From: Streptomyces polyasparticus
GTDB lineage: Bacteria; Actinomycetota; Actinomycetes; Streptomycetales; Streptomycetaceae
Direction: 5' to 3'
Assembly: GCF_014493765.1 (NCBI RefSeq)
Contig: NZ_JACTVJ010000017.1
Coordinates: 1 to 64,000, forward strand
DNA: 64,000 nucleotides
Each line of letters starts with the position of its first letter. Position 1 is the first letter of the stretch. Below the pieces are notes generated by a model that searched no databases, was not told where the DNA came from, and saw nothing but the letters and a program-made list of their open reading frames with translations. Positions 15,741 to 24,298 of the stretch are shown in pieces. The translations under genes were made by a program, and so were the position numbers.

Positions 15741-16648
15741 AGGGACCACTCCCCGGCTATCGCGGCGACCTCCGCACGCACGGCGGAGGGCAGCGGGCTG
15801 CTCGGCGGGCGCACGTCGCGGCGGCACAGGCCGAGCGAGGAGAGCGCCTCCTTGACGACGGTCACGTTGTACGCGGCACCGTCGTCGGCCCGCAGTTCCT
15901 CGAAGCGGCGGATCTGCTCCCAGACCTTCATCGCGGCCGGATAGTCGCCGGCTCGAAGCGCTTCGATCATGGACAGCGAGATGGCCGGTGCGACGTTCAC
16001 GAGCCCGGAGGTGAACCCGGTCGCGCCCGCGGAGAAGTACGAGGGTGCGTACGACTCGGCGAGACCCGCGACCCACACGAAGCGGTCCATGCCCGCCTCG
16101 CGGGCGAAGGTCGCGAAGGTCACCGGGTCCGGGACGGCGTACTTCACGCCGATCACGTTCGGGCAGGCCTCGCCCAGCTCCGCGAGGCGGGAACCGGGCA
16201 GGCGCGCGTTGCGGATGTAGGGGACGACGCCCAGCTCGGGCACGGCCTCGGCGATCGCGTGGTGGTAGTCGACCCAGCCGTCGGCGGAGACATAGGGGTG
16301 TACCGGCTGGTGCACCATCACCATCTGCGCGCCGTTGTCCTGTGCGTGCAGCGCGGCCTCGACGGCGGTGGGCACGTCGTGGCCGACTCCGGCGATGATC
16401 ACGGCCTGCCCCTGGGAGGCCCCGGCCGTCAACTCGACGGCCGCGCGGCGCTCCTGAGGGTCGAGGGCGTAGAACTCGCCGGTGTTCCCGTTCGGTGTGA
16501 GCGTGCGGACCCCGGCGTCGAGCAGGCGCCGCAGCAGGACGCGGTGCGCCTCGGTGTCGATCCGGCCGTCCTCGCCGAACGGCGTGACGGGGATCGCCAC
16601 CACATCGGCGAGCGCGGCCCGCTGGGCGGTGAAGTCGGGGGTGTTCAT
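15737..16648 (-). CDS. DapA-family class I lyase (2-keto-3-deoxy-acid aldolase or dehydratase)
   Basis: 303 residues of the dihydrodipicolinate synthase/N-acetylneuraminate lyase superfamily. The TIM barrel has GNTGEFYALDPQERR near residue 50 (substrate carboxylate loop), a Tyr in PYIRNARLPGS and the Schiff-base Lys in VIGVKYAVPDP near residue 165. It overlaps GntR upstream (ATGA) and the IlvD dehydratase downstream (GTGA), so it is unlikely to be a lysine-pathway enzyme. The best reading is cleavage or dehydration of a 2-keto-3-deoxy sugar acid. An internal palindrome identical to the LacI site (15953-15966) falls in the codons for IEALR. Confidence 0.85.
   Translation of the reverse strand: MNTPDFTAQRAALADVVAIPVTPFGEDGRIDTEAHRVLLRRLLDAGVRTLTPNGNTGEFYALDPQERRAAVELTAGASQGQAVIIAGVGHDVPTAVEAALHAQDNGAQMVMVHQPVHPYVSADGWVDYHHAIAEAVPELGVVPYIRNARLPGSRLAELGEACPNVIGVKYAVPDPVTFATFAREAGMDRFVWVAGLAESYAPSYFSAGATGFTSGLVNVAPAISLSMIEALRAGDYPAAMKVWEQIRRFEELRADDGAAYNVTVVKEALSSLGLCRRDVRPPSSPLPSAVRAEVAAIAGEWSL
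15953..15966. promoter_or_regulatory. Intragenic copy of the LacI palindrome TCGAAGCGCTTCGA
   Basis: A perfect 14-bp palindrome lies inside the DapA-like gene, identical to the lacI/GH31 intergenic site. It may be a roadblock or auxiliary operator, or a coincidence of the natural codons for Ile-Glu-Ala-Leu-Arg. Confidence 0.4.
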
Positions 16649-17355
16649 GCTCGGTGGCCCTCCTCGGCCCCACCCGTGGCAGCCGGTCCGCCCGGGGCAT
16701 CCGGCCCGTCCGGTCCGTCCTGCCCGGGGAAGGCGTGACGTACGAAGTCCGCGATATGCGCATGCAGTGCGGCGGCCGCCGCGTCGGCATCGCCGGCGCG
16801 GGCCAGGCGCAGGATCTCCTCGTGCTCGGCCGCCTCCTTCTCCCAGGAGGGCCGCGCCGCCCAGGCCACCGCCGAGACCAGGGCGGCCTGGTCGCGGACC
16901 TCGTCCAGCATCCGGCCGAGCAGCGGGTTGCCGCAGGGCAGGTAGAGGGCGCGGTGGAAGTCCCGGTTGGCGAGGCTCCGTTCGGCCGCGTCGGCGGCCG
17001 AGCCGGCGCGGGCGAGCGCCTCGGCGGCCTCCTCGAAGCCGGAGTTGCGGGTGATCGCACGGCGCAGCGCCTCGGGCTCGAGGAGCAGTCGCACGTCGTA
17101 GACCTCGTGCGCCATCTCCGCGTCGACCATGCGCACCGTGGCGCCCTTGTACTGGCTCATCAGAACCAGGCCCGTGCCGGCGAGGGTCTTCAGGGCCTCG
17201 CGTACGGGGGTCTTGGAGACACCGAAACGGGCGGCCAGTTCGGTCTCCACCAGGGCCTGGCCGGGGACCAGTTGGCCGGTGAGGATACCGCGCTTGATCG
17301 CCTCCAGGACATACTCGGTCCTGGACGGGATCGGGCTGGGAGCTGCGAAGGTCAT
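16645..17355 (-). CDS. GntR/FadR-subfamily transcriptional regulator
   Basis: 236 residues: an N-terminal winged HTH (LEAIKRGILTGQLVPGQALVETELAARFGVSKTPVREAL, typical GntR) and a C-terminal all-helical FCD domain with the metal/ligand region NRDFHRALYLPCGNPLL near residue 130 and HEEILRLARAGDADAAAAALHAHI near 180. The tail is Gly/Pro/Asp-rich. It is the first gene of a coupled trio with the DapA-like lyase and dehydratase, so it most likely represses that operon until a sugar acid appears. The ribosome site before the ATG is weak. Repeats at 17420-17446 are probable binding sites. Confidence 0.9.
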   Translation of the reverse strand: MTFAAPSPIPSRTEYVLEAIKRGILTGQLVPGQALVETELAARFGVSKTPVREALKTLAGTGLVLMSQYKGATVRMVDAEMAHEVYDVRLLLEPEALRRAITRNSGFEEAAEALARAGSAADAAERSLANRDFHRALYLPCGNPLLGRMLDEVRDQAALVSAVAWAARPSWEKEAAEHEEILRLARAGDADAAAAALHAHIADFVRHAFPGQDGPDGPDAPGGPAATGGAEEGHRA

Positions 17356-17419
17356 GAAGTCTCGGCTCTCGCTTCTGAGATGGGGTGCCGGTCGTACATC
17401 GCGTATGGCGTATCGCGTC

Positions 17420-17446
17420 TCGTATATGACGTACGAAATATGACGT
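17420..17446. promoter_or_regulatory. Probable GntR operator: TCGTA-N7-TACGA plus TATGACGT direct repeats
   Basis: Upstream of gntR, an inverted repeat TCGTA (17420-17424) and TACGA (17432-17436) is overlaid by two direct TATGACGT copies at 17425-17432 and 17439-17446. This AT-rich patch stands out in the GC-rich surroundings. The rest of the 307-base interval (17356-17662) holds no gene; it includes the PL3 terminator. Confidence 0.5.
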
Positions 17447-17571
17447 GCTGAAGCTAAAGCCGGGACCGGGCGTCGTCAACGCTTGTGACAGAACTTCTTT
17501 TCGGCCGGGTGAAGTTGTGATGACCGGAGCGGTCCAAGGCTGTCGAGGCCGCCTTCCGCGCAACGCGCCCA

Positions 17572-17605
17572 GGCCCCCGGCGCGCGCGAGGGCGCACCGG
17601 GGGCC
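17572..17605 (-). terminator. Terminator downstream of PL3 pectate lyase
   Basis: A 9-bp perfect stem GGCCCCCGG/CCGGGGGCC with a 16-base loop lies about 60 bases beyond the PL3 stop codon. Confidence 0.6.
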
Positions 17606-17662
17606 GGGCGGGGGGTGGCAGCCAACTGACCTGCGAGAACGGCTACTTGCTGCCGCGGGGAC

Positions 17663-18493
17663 CTACTTGTAGATCAGGTCCGCTGCGGTGTAGCGGCAGT
17701 ACGTGCCGTCCGGACCGGAGCCGATCTTGGTGGGCTCGGCGCCGGTGTTGTTGCCCTGGAAGCGGTCGCACGGCGAGATCTTCTTGCTGCTGTCGCCGTG
17801 GATACGGACGTTGCGCAGGGCCGCGGTGTCGCCGTAGTTCTGGTTGATGCCGACGATCGACTTGCCGGGGGCGGTGATGTCGACGTCGTTGATGATGATG
17901 GTGCGCTTGTACTGGGTGGAGCAGTTGCCGCAGGAGCGGACCAGCTTGCCGAAGTCCGAGACCTGGAACTTCGAGATCACGAGCTTGCCGGCGCCGTTGA
18001 ACTGCAGCACCTTGTCGCTGGCCTTGCGGGCGCCGCCGCCGTAGACGGTGTACACCGACGAGGCGGACTTGCCCTTGAAGGTCGCGGCGTCCTCGCCGAC
18101 GTCCTCCCACCAGACGTTCTGCAGTGTGCAACTGCCCATGCAGTGCACGCCGTCGGCGGCGGGCGAGCCGATGATCACGTTCTTGAGCACGGCGCCGTCG
18201 GCGAGCTTGAAGATCGGGTCCTGGCCCTCGCCCTGGTCGCCGCCGCCGAGCGCGCCGCTGCCGTAGTACCGCTTGTAGCCGCCGTCGAGCGTGCCCTTGA
18301 CCTCGATCGACTTGCTGACCGCCTGCTGCCCCTTGGGAGTGGGGAAGGCGGAGGCGGCCCCTGCCGTGGACATCATCGAGGTGACGCCGAGCGCCCCACC
18401 GGTCAGCAGCGCCGCACCGGCCCCCGCGAACAGGGCCCGCCGACGAGTGATCCGCCGACGATGCCGGGCGCGCGTTTCCTTGCCTGAACTCAT
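17663..18493 (-). CDS. Secreted pectate lyase, PL3 family
   Basis: 276 residues. The leader has a twin-arginine-like motif RRRALFAGAGAALLTGG. The mature part is a short beta-helix of the PL3 type: FKLADGAVLKNVIIGSPAADGVHC, CTLQNVWWEDVGEDAATFKG and KSIVGINQNYGDTAALRNV, with paired Cys residues (HCMGSCTLQN, RSCGNCSTQY, CDRF/YCRY) expected to form disulfides. It should cleave low-ester pectin by calcium-dependent beta-elimination, complementing PL1. AAGGAAAC lies before the ATG at 18493. It is monocistronic and outermost in the pectin locus. Confidence 0.9.
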   Translation of the reverse strand: MSSGKETRARHRRRITRRRALFAGAGAALLTGGALGVTSMMSTAGAASAFPTPKGQQAVSKSIEVKGTLDGGYKRYYGSGALGGGDQGEGQDPIFKLADGAVLKNVIIGSPAADGVHCMGSCTLQNVWWEDVGEDAATFKGKSASSVYTVYGGGARKASDKVLQFNGAGKLVISKFQVSDFGKLVRSCGNCSTQYKRTIIINDVDITAPGKSIVGINQNYGDTAALRNVRIHGDSSKKISPCDRFQGNNTGAEPTKIGSGPDGTYCRYTAADLIYK

Positions 18494-18599
18494 GCCACGT
18501 TTCCTTGCGTGGGGGTGTGTTGACGCAAGTGAGTGGTCACGGGGGGCGGGAAAGGTTGCCGCGGCTCGGTTGTCAGTGGTGGGCCGTACGGTCCGCGGC

Positions 18600-19862
18600 A
18601 TGACTGTCATCGAGACCGTGGCACGCACCACGACCACCGCACGGCCCGCGACCGAACGGCTGCTGTGCCACCCCCGGCTGCCCCTGGCCGCCTGCCTGGA
18701 CTCGACGCGCCCGGCCGTCCACGTATGGGAGTGCGCGGAGGGGCAGGTGAACGAACTGGCCTCCGTGGGCGCGGAGTCGGCGCCGTACGACGCGCCGGGC
18801 TGGGACCGGCTGGAGCGCACACCGGTGGTGGCCTGGCATCCGCACGACCCGCTGCTCGTGGTCGTGACCGAGGGGCAGATCATCCGCTGGACGCCCGACG
18901 GACTCTCCGCGGCGGACGGTTTCCCCCCGGGCGCCGCCTACCAGAACCTCGCCTTCAGCCCGGACGGAAGCACCGTGTGGGCATCACCGTCGTCCGACCC
19001 CGAGGACACCCCGTGGGAGACCTCGGACGCCATCGCGCTTGCCTCGGGGCACGTCGCGAAGGGACGGTGGTGGGACACCGCGGCCGTGGAGCATCCGGCC
19101 GGTGGCCTGGTCACGGCCTACTCCAGCGACCAGGGCGCGACCCTCGTCCTGTTCGCACCAGTCGCCGGCGGACCCGCCCCCACACCGATGCGCTTCCTGC
19201 GCCGGGCCCTGATCCTCGACGCCGACGGTTACGAGGCCCCGCTCTTCAGCCCGGACGGGCGCCACTTCGCGATCCGCGGGAACGCCTACGACCAGTCCCT
19301 CGACATCTTCGCCTTCCCGTCGCTGCGGCGCGTCCTGTCCACGACGCTCGGCGAACCGAGCCCGGGCCACCCGTATCCGGACGAGTGGCTCGAGCAGAAT
19401 CGTGCGTGGTCCCGGCACAACATCGCCTTCGGCGGGCAGCCGGACGTGCTCTGGATCGGCACACCCGCCGGCGCGCTCATCGCACTCGACCTCGCGGAAC
19501 AGCGCGCCACCGAGTACGACGGCGTGCTCTCCGGCTCCGGCGTGACGGCCCTCGCCACCACGTCGGGCGGCCACCTCCTGGCAGCAACTGCCGACGGCGG
19601 CCTCGCGCTTCTCTTCCTCCGCGACGCCACCCGGCGCCCCGCCCCCGACGCAGCGGAGCAGCGGGCCGCGGTCCGCTCGTTCCTGGATTCGAGCTCCGAG
19701 GTGCCGGGCGACGGGGATCTGGAGGCCCATCTGCTGCTCACCGACGGTCAACGCACTTGGGCGGAGGACGACTTGGAGACCTTCACCAGCGCCGAGCCGT
19801 CGGACCCGATGTGGCTTCGGCTGCGGGCGGCTGTCAACAAAGTGCGCGAGGAGCGCACCTGA
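18600..19862 (+). CDS. WD40-like beta-propeller protein of unknown role
   Basis: 420 residues with repeated propeller-like strands: VVAWHPHDPLLVVVTEGQIIRWTPDG, LAFSPDGSTVWAS, PLFSPDGRHFAIRG and VTALATTSGGHLLAATADGG. No signal peptide, catalytic motif or membrane segment is obvious. The start is set by the ATG at 18600; no ribosome site is visible, so translation may be leaderless. It converges on the anti-sigma-like gene with only 25 bases between. Propellers of this kind usually mediate protein contacts. No specific function is supported. Confidence 0.7.
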   Translation: MTVIETVARTTTTARPATERLLCHPRLPLAACLDSTRPAVHVWECAEGQVNELASVGAESAPYDAPGWDRLERTPVVAWHPHDPLLVVVTEGQIIRWTPDGLSAADGFPPGAAYQNLAFSPDGSTVWASPSSDPEDTPWETSDAIALASGHVAKGRWWDTAAVEHPAGGLVTAYSSDQGATLVLFAPVAGGPAPTPMRFLRRALILDADGYEAPLFSPDGRHFAIRGNAYDQSLDIFAFPSLRRVLSTTLGEPSPGHPYPDEWLEQNRAWSRHNIAFGGQPDVLWIGTPAGALIALDLAEQRATEYDGVLSGSGVTALATTSGGHLLAATADGGLALLFLRDATRRPAPDAAEQRAAVRSFLDSSSEVPGDGDLEAHLLLTDGQRTWAEDDLETFTSAEPSDPMWLRLRAAVNKVREERT

Positions 19863-19887
19863 CAGATCCATGGCGGCGGCCCGGCGC

Positions 19888-20724
19888 TCAGTCCTCGTGC
19901 CGCGCGAAGTTGCCCTCCACGCGGGCCTCTTCGCCGTTCGCGGTCGCGCGCGCCGAGTACGAGTCGCCGTACGCGTTGCGGCCGCCCTCTTCGTGGTTGT
20001 ACTGGCCCGCGAAGACATGGCTGCCCGCGGGGACCGTCTTGCCGGGCTGCAAAGTCCAGCGGTAGATCAGGAAGCCGTCCGTCTCCACGACGTCCGAGAC
20101 GAAGTCCTCCGCCGGCCGCGTCCGCCACTCCCCCGTGGACGCGACACCCTCCGTACGCGCGATCTTCAGCTCCACGACCAGGGAGGTCAGCGGCTCGGTG
20201 GTCTTCACCGTGACATCGCTCTGCGCCCAGAAGTCGTTGCTGTGCGGATTGACCGAGCCGTCCGACCACAGCGGCCCGTCCGTCTCACCGGCCGCCGAGG
20301 TCGCCGGCGGCGGGCTGGTCTTCCTGCCCGGGTCGGGGTCGGGAGTCTCCGAAGTCTTCGCGTCCTCACCGGAGGGCGGGGACGAAGAGGGCTTGCGGGA
20401 CGGGTCCGGCGAGGCCGTGCCCTGCACCGTCGCCGTCGAGTCCGCCGTCGGCGTGCCCGGCTGCGGCGCCGAGGTCACGGCCGACGGGCCCGGGTTGTCG
20501 TCCCGCATCGCCGCGGTCGCCGAGATCCCGGCCACCGCGACCACGCCGGCGACGCCCGCGGCCGCACCCGCCACGCGCAGCCAGCCGCGGGTCTGCGGGC
20601 GCGGGGAGCGGCCCGTGACCACGGTGTCGGCCGACATCCCGCGTTCGATACGTGCCCACATGCGGGCCTTGTCCGGATCGTGCCGCTCGGCGGCGGCCCG
20701 CAGTTCGCGGCGCAACTCGTCCAT
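19888..20724 (-). CDS. Anti-sigma-factor-like single-pass membrane protein
   Basis: 278 residues. A charged N-terminus (MDELRRELRAAAERHDPDKARMWARIERGM) precedes one membrane segment at about residues 47-72, then a Pro/Ser/Thr-rich linker (about 85-145) and an extracytoplasmic domain from WSDGSVNPHSNDFWAQSDVTVKT onward. The ATG shares one base with the stop of the ECF sigma gene (TGATG), the usual arrangement of a sigma factor and its membrane regulator. The cytoplasmic part is short and no zinc-binding HxxxCxxC motif is seen, so binding to the sigma factor is inferred from linkage. Confidence 0.72.
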   Translation of the reverse strand: MDELRRELRAAAERHDPDKARMWARIERGMSADTVVTGRSPRPQTRGWLRVAGAAAGVAGVVAVAGISATAAMRDDNPGPSAVTSAPQPGTPTADSTATVQGTASPDPSRKPSSSPPSGEDAKTSETPDPDPGRKTSPPPATSAAGETDGPLWSDGSVNPHSNDFWAQSDVTVKTTEPLTSLVVELKIARTEGVASTGEWRTRPAEDFVSDVVETDGFLIYRWTLQPGKTVPAGSHVFAGQYNHEEGGRNAYGDSYSARATANGEEARVEGNFARHED

Positions 20725-21326
20725 CAGTGCCCGACCTCCCGGGCGGGGGCGACGGCGCCCGGCACCTGGGCACTCCCGTTCCGCTCCACCGCCCGCAGCA
20801 TGGCCGCCGTTCCCATTTCCGTGGCTTCCTCGGATCCGAGCAGCCGCTGCAGCTCGGCCACCCCCTTGGATGTCTGGCTCTTCACCGTACCCACCGATAT
20901 CCCGAGCGCCATCGCCGTATCGCGTTCCGACAGATCGAGCGCATGGCGCAGGACCACACAGGCCCGCTTGCGGAACGGGAGTCTGCGCAGCGCGCGCCGT
21001 ACGTCGACCACCGCGGCCACATCCGGTCCGGCGCTGTCCTCGTCGTGCCGCGACCAGTAGAGCGCGACCCGGCGGCGCTCGCGCACCGCGCTGCGGATCC
21101 GGCTGCGGGCCATGTTCGCCACGACCCCTCGGGCGTACGCCACCGGATGATCCGCCGCGCGGACCCGGTCCCAGCGGTCCCAGACGGCGAGCAGGGCATC
21201 GGCCGCGAGATCGTCGGCGGCCTCCGCCTCACCGGTCACAAGGTGTGCGAAACGGGCGAGTTCGGCATGGTGCCGCTCGAAGAAGGCATGGAACTCCGCA
21301 GCGGGCTCCTGCTCGGGTATGCCCAC
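20724..21326 (-). CDS. ECF RNA polymerase sigma factor (SigE-like family)
   Basis: About 200 residues with region 2 (FHAFFERHHAELARFAHLVTG, ADDLAADALLAVWDRWDRV, PVAYARGVVANMARSRIR) and region 4 (RALRRLPFRKRACVVLRHALDLSERDTAMALGISVGTVKSQTSKGVAEL). The GTG at 21326 was chosen because GGGAGGGAG lies 8-11 bases upstream and region 2 then starts at the usual distance. A further GTG at 21407 is in frame and overlaps the GH3 stop (GTGA), which would add 27 unrelated residues. The pair should form an envelope- or sugar-responsive regulatory module. Confidence 0.87.
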   Translation of the reverse strand: MGIPEQEPAAEFHAFFERHHAELARFAHLVTGEAEAADDLAADALLAVWDRWDRVRAADHPVAYARGVVANMARSRIRSAVRERRRVALYWSRHDEDSAGPDVAAVVDVRRALRRLPFRKRACVVLRHALDLSERDTAMALGISVGTVKSQTSKGVAELQRLLGSEEATEMGTAAMLRAVERNGSAQVPGAVAPAREVGH

Positions 21327-21403
21327 GGCGACGACTCCCTCCCTGGTCAGCGCTGTGCCGGCCTCTTCGGTGGCTGCGGGGCGGCGAGCATAGCAATCGG
21401 AGC

Positions 21404-24277
21404 TCACTCGTCCGCAAGGGGCGACGGTGTGGACGAGGCCGGGGTGAAGGCGAGCTCCGCGAGGCGGACGGGGCCGGCGAGGCCGACCTTCAACTCCCTT
21501 ACGCCCTCGGCCTCGAAGGAGGTATCGAGGGAGATGTACGCATACGGTCCACCGGTCGCCGATACGGGCACGGTCACCTCGCAGGCGCCCGCCGCGAGGG
21601 TCACCTCCCCGGGCCCCGTGGCCGACACGGTCAGCACCGCCCCGCGCACCCCGTCCCCGAAGTCGCAGTCACCGAAGACCAGTTCACCGCGTCCGCCGCC
21701 CTCGGCCGCCACGGAGTCCCCGGCCGTCTTCGTACGGTCGACGATGCACGTCCCGTACTGCGCGTCGTAGTCCACGGCGCACAGCCCGCGCCGCACCGGC
21801 CGGGGCCCGGCCGGCTCGCCCTCCGCCTCGACGAGGCAGCGCAGCCGGATGTCGCCGCTCGACGCCCCGGCCTCGAACTCGTAGAGCCCGGGGTCGACGC
21901 GCCACGTCCCGTGGGCCACGTCCCAGTACCCCAACTCCGCCCGCGGCACCCGGAAGTGGAAGGTCTCGCGCGCGCCCGCCGCGATCCGCCGCCGCTCGAA
22001 GCCGAGCAGCGCCCGGCGCGGACGGAGCACACGGGGATGGACCGCCTTGCCGTAGATCTGCACCACTTCGTCCGCGTCCCGGCCAGCGGTGTTGGCGACC
22101 GTGACCGCGAGCACCACCGCGTCCTGGGTCTGCAGGACGGTGAGGTCCTCGTAGGTGAAGCTGCTGTACGAGAGCCCGTGCCCGAACGGGTACAGCGGCG
22201 TGCCCTCGAAGTAGAGATAGGTCTGGCGCGAGCCGATCACGTCGTAGTCGAAGAGACCGGGCAGATCGGAGTCGGCGGCGTACCAGGTCTGCGGCAGCCG
22301 CCCGGCCGGCGAGATCTCGCCGGCAAGCACCCGTGCGAGCCCGGTGCCCCCGGCCTGTCCGCCGTGCGCGGTCCACAGGAGCGCGGGAAGTTCGGCGTCG
22401 GCCTGGGGAACGGCGTACGGGTACGAGGAGACCAGGGCCAGGACCGTCCGCGGGTTGGCCGAGTGCGCCGCGCGCCACAGGGCGCCCTGCTGCCGCGGCA
22501 GCGCGAGCGTGCTGCGGTCCTCGGTCTCGCGGCCGTTGATGTGCGGATCGTTTCCGGCCACGACCACCACCACATCGGCCTCGGCCGCGGCCCGCAGCAC
22601 GGCCTCGGTGCCGCGCTCCACGTACTCGATCCGGAAGATCTCGGCTTCCGCACGATCCGCGGCAACCTTCAGGCCGCCGGTGGCGACAGAGACGTAGCCG
22701 CCCGTACCGATATGCCTGAGGAGCTGTCCGTCTTGTTCATCGTTCAGCGGTTCCAGGCGGAATGTCTCCTGGACGACCCAGCCGCCCGGCTGGTCCGCGG
22801 AGGCCCGTACGAAACCGTCCTCGGCGACCGACAGATACCGGCCGTCGGGGGCCTTGAAGGTGAGCACGTCACCGCCCCAGTCGAGCAGTGCGACCTCCGT
22901 GCCCTGCGCGTCGAGGACCAGCGGCGGCAGATCGGTGCGCCCGGTGAGCAGCGCCGGGTCGAGTGCGCCCTCCGCTCCCCGTACGAGATCGGCGGCTTCC
23001 CCGGCGGCCTGCGGTACGTGCACCGCAAGTCCGTCGGACGCGCGGACCAGGCGCACCGTGTCGCTGCCCTCCACGTGCACGACCTCGGCGAACCGTTCCC
23101 GCAGAGCCGTCAGCGGGGTGGAGCGGCGGATGAGCGTGCCGCTGTACCAGTCGAGCTTGCACTCGTCGGCCAGCGGCCCGACCACCGCGAGCTTCGCGGA
23201 CGGGTTCAGCGGCAGGATCCCGTCGTTCTTGAGCAGCACCACCGCCTGCTCCGCCGCCTCGGCCGCGAGCCGCTGGTGGGCCGGGGTGTCGAAGGCGTGC
23301 CCGGCGTCCGCGTACGGGTCGGGCCCGAACTCGCCGAGCAGAAAACGCATCGTGAGCAGCCGGCGCACGGCCCGGTCGACATCGGCCTCGTCGAGGAGGC
23401 CCTTGTCGTAGGCCGTGCGCAGCCGCCCCACGATGACCGAGGAGTCCTCGCCGTGGTCGGTGAAGTTGTCGACACCGGCCCTGAGGGAGGCGGCGAGGGC
23501 TTCCTCGTGAGTGTCGTAGTAGTGCTCGGCGTCGACCAGGTTGGTGGGCGCGCCCGCGTCCGAGCAGACCACGAGCGAGTCCTCGGTCCAGGTGCGCAGT
23601 TCGCTCTCCAGATACGGCGAGAGATGGTTGGGCCGCCCGTTGACCAGGTTGTACGCGGGCATCACCCCGGCCACCGCTCCCCCGTCGACGGCGCCGCGGA
23701 AGGCCGGCAGGTCGTACTCGTACAGCACGCGGGGGCGCACGGACGAGGAGCAAGTGGCCCGGTCCGTCTCGTTGTTGTGCGCGAGCCAGTGCTTGAGGAC
23801 AGGTGCGGTGCGCCAGTGCACGGAGTCGCTTCCGCGCAGCCCTCGGGTGTAGGCGGCCGCGAGCGCGGCGGTGGCGTGCGGGTCCTCGGACCAGCCCTCT
23901 TCGTTACGGCCCCACAGGGGGTGGCGGAGCAGATTGACCACAGGGGCCCAGACGTTGAGCCCGACGCGGGGATCGCGCTCGCGCATCGCGCGTACCTCCG
24001 CGCCGACCGCGTCGCCGATCCGCCGGACCAGCGCGGTGTTCCAGGTGGCGCCGAGCCCGACGGCCTGCGGGAAGACGGTGGCGGGACCCATCCAGGCCAC
24101 TCCGTGCAGCGCTTCCTGTCCGGTGCGGAAGGCGGCGAGGCCGAGGCGCTCCACGGGTGGCGCGAACTGGTGCAGCATCGCGAGGCGTTCGTCGACGGTG
24201 AGCCGGCCGAGCAGGTCCGCGACCCGCTCGGTGAGCGGCAGATTCGGATCGCGGAAGGGCGGCGGTTTCGCGGTCAC
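21404..24277 (-). CDS. Glycoside hydrolase family 3 beta-glucosidase-type enzyme with inserted domain
   Basis: 957 residues, no signal peptide. Domain order: GH3 TIM barrel (TGQEALHGVAWMGPATVFPQ, KHWLAHNNETDRA, and the nucleophile Asp240 in VVCSDAGAP); GH3 C-terminal sandwich beginning AAEQAVVLLKNDGILPL; an insertion near residues 405-545 (LAVHVPQAAGEAADL to ATGGLKVAADRAEAE) that looks like a beta-trefoil or fascin-like fold (GRYLSVAEDGFVRA, GGYVSVATGGLKV); resumption at VVVVAGNDPHINGRETEDRS; and a fibronectin III-like end. It probably trims glucose units from imported xyloglucan fragments. GTG at 24277 has GAGGAGTCCC upstream. The LacI palindrome lies about 22 bases before the start. Confidence 0.88.
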   Translation of the reverse strand: MTAKPPPFRDPNLPLTERVADLLGRLTVDERLAMLHQFAPPVERLGLAAFRTGQEALHGVAWMGPATVFPQAVGLGATWNTALVRRIGDAVGAEVRAMRERDPRVGLNVWAPVVNLLRHPLWGRNEEGWSEDPHATAALAAAYTRGLRGSDSVHWRTAPVLKHWLAHNNETDRATCSSSVRPRVLYEYDLPAFRGAVDGGAVAGVMPAYNLVNGRPNHLSPYLESELRTWTEDSLVVCSDAGAPTNLVDAEHYYDTHEEALAASLRAGVDNFTDHGEDSSVIVGRLRTAYDKGLLDEADVDRAVRRLLTMRFLLGEFGPDPYADAGHAFDTPAHQRLAAEAAEQAVVLLKNDGILPLNPSAKLAVVGPLADECKLDWYSGTLIRRSTPLTALRERFAEVVHVEGSDTVRLVRASDGLAVHVPQAAGEAADLVRGAEGALDPALLTGRTDLPPLVLDAQGTEVALLDWGGDVLTFKAPDGRYLSVAEDGFVRASADQPGGWVVQETFRLEPLNDEQDGQLLRHIGTGGYVSVATGGLKVAADRAEAEIFRIEYVERGTEAVLRAAAEADVVVVVAGNDPHINGRETEDRSTLALPRQQGALWRAAHSANPRTVLALVSSYPYAVPQADAELPALLWTAHGGQAGGTGLARVLAGEISPAGRLPQTWYAADSDLPGLFDYDVIGSRQTYLYFEGTPLYPFGHGLSYSSFTYEDLTVLQTQDAVVLAVTVANTAGRDADEVVQIYGKAVHPRVLRPRRALLGFERRRIAAGARETFHFRVPRAELGYWDVAHGTWRVDPGLYEFEAGASSGDIRLRCLVEAEGEPAGPRPVRRGLCAVDYDAQYGTCIVDRTKTAGDSVAAEGGGRGELVFGDCDFGDGVRGAVLTVSATGPGEVTLAAGACEVTVPVSATGGPYAYISLDTSFEAEGVRELKVGLAGPVRLAELAFTPASSTPSPLADE

Positions 24278-24298
24278 GGGACTCCTCGGAGGACTGGG

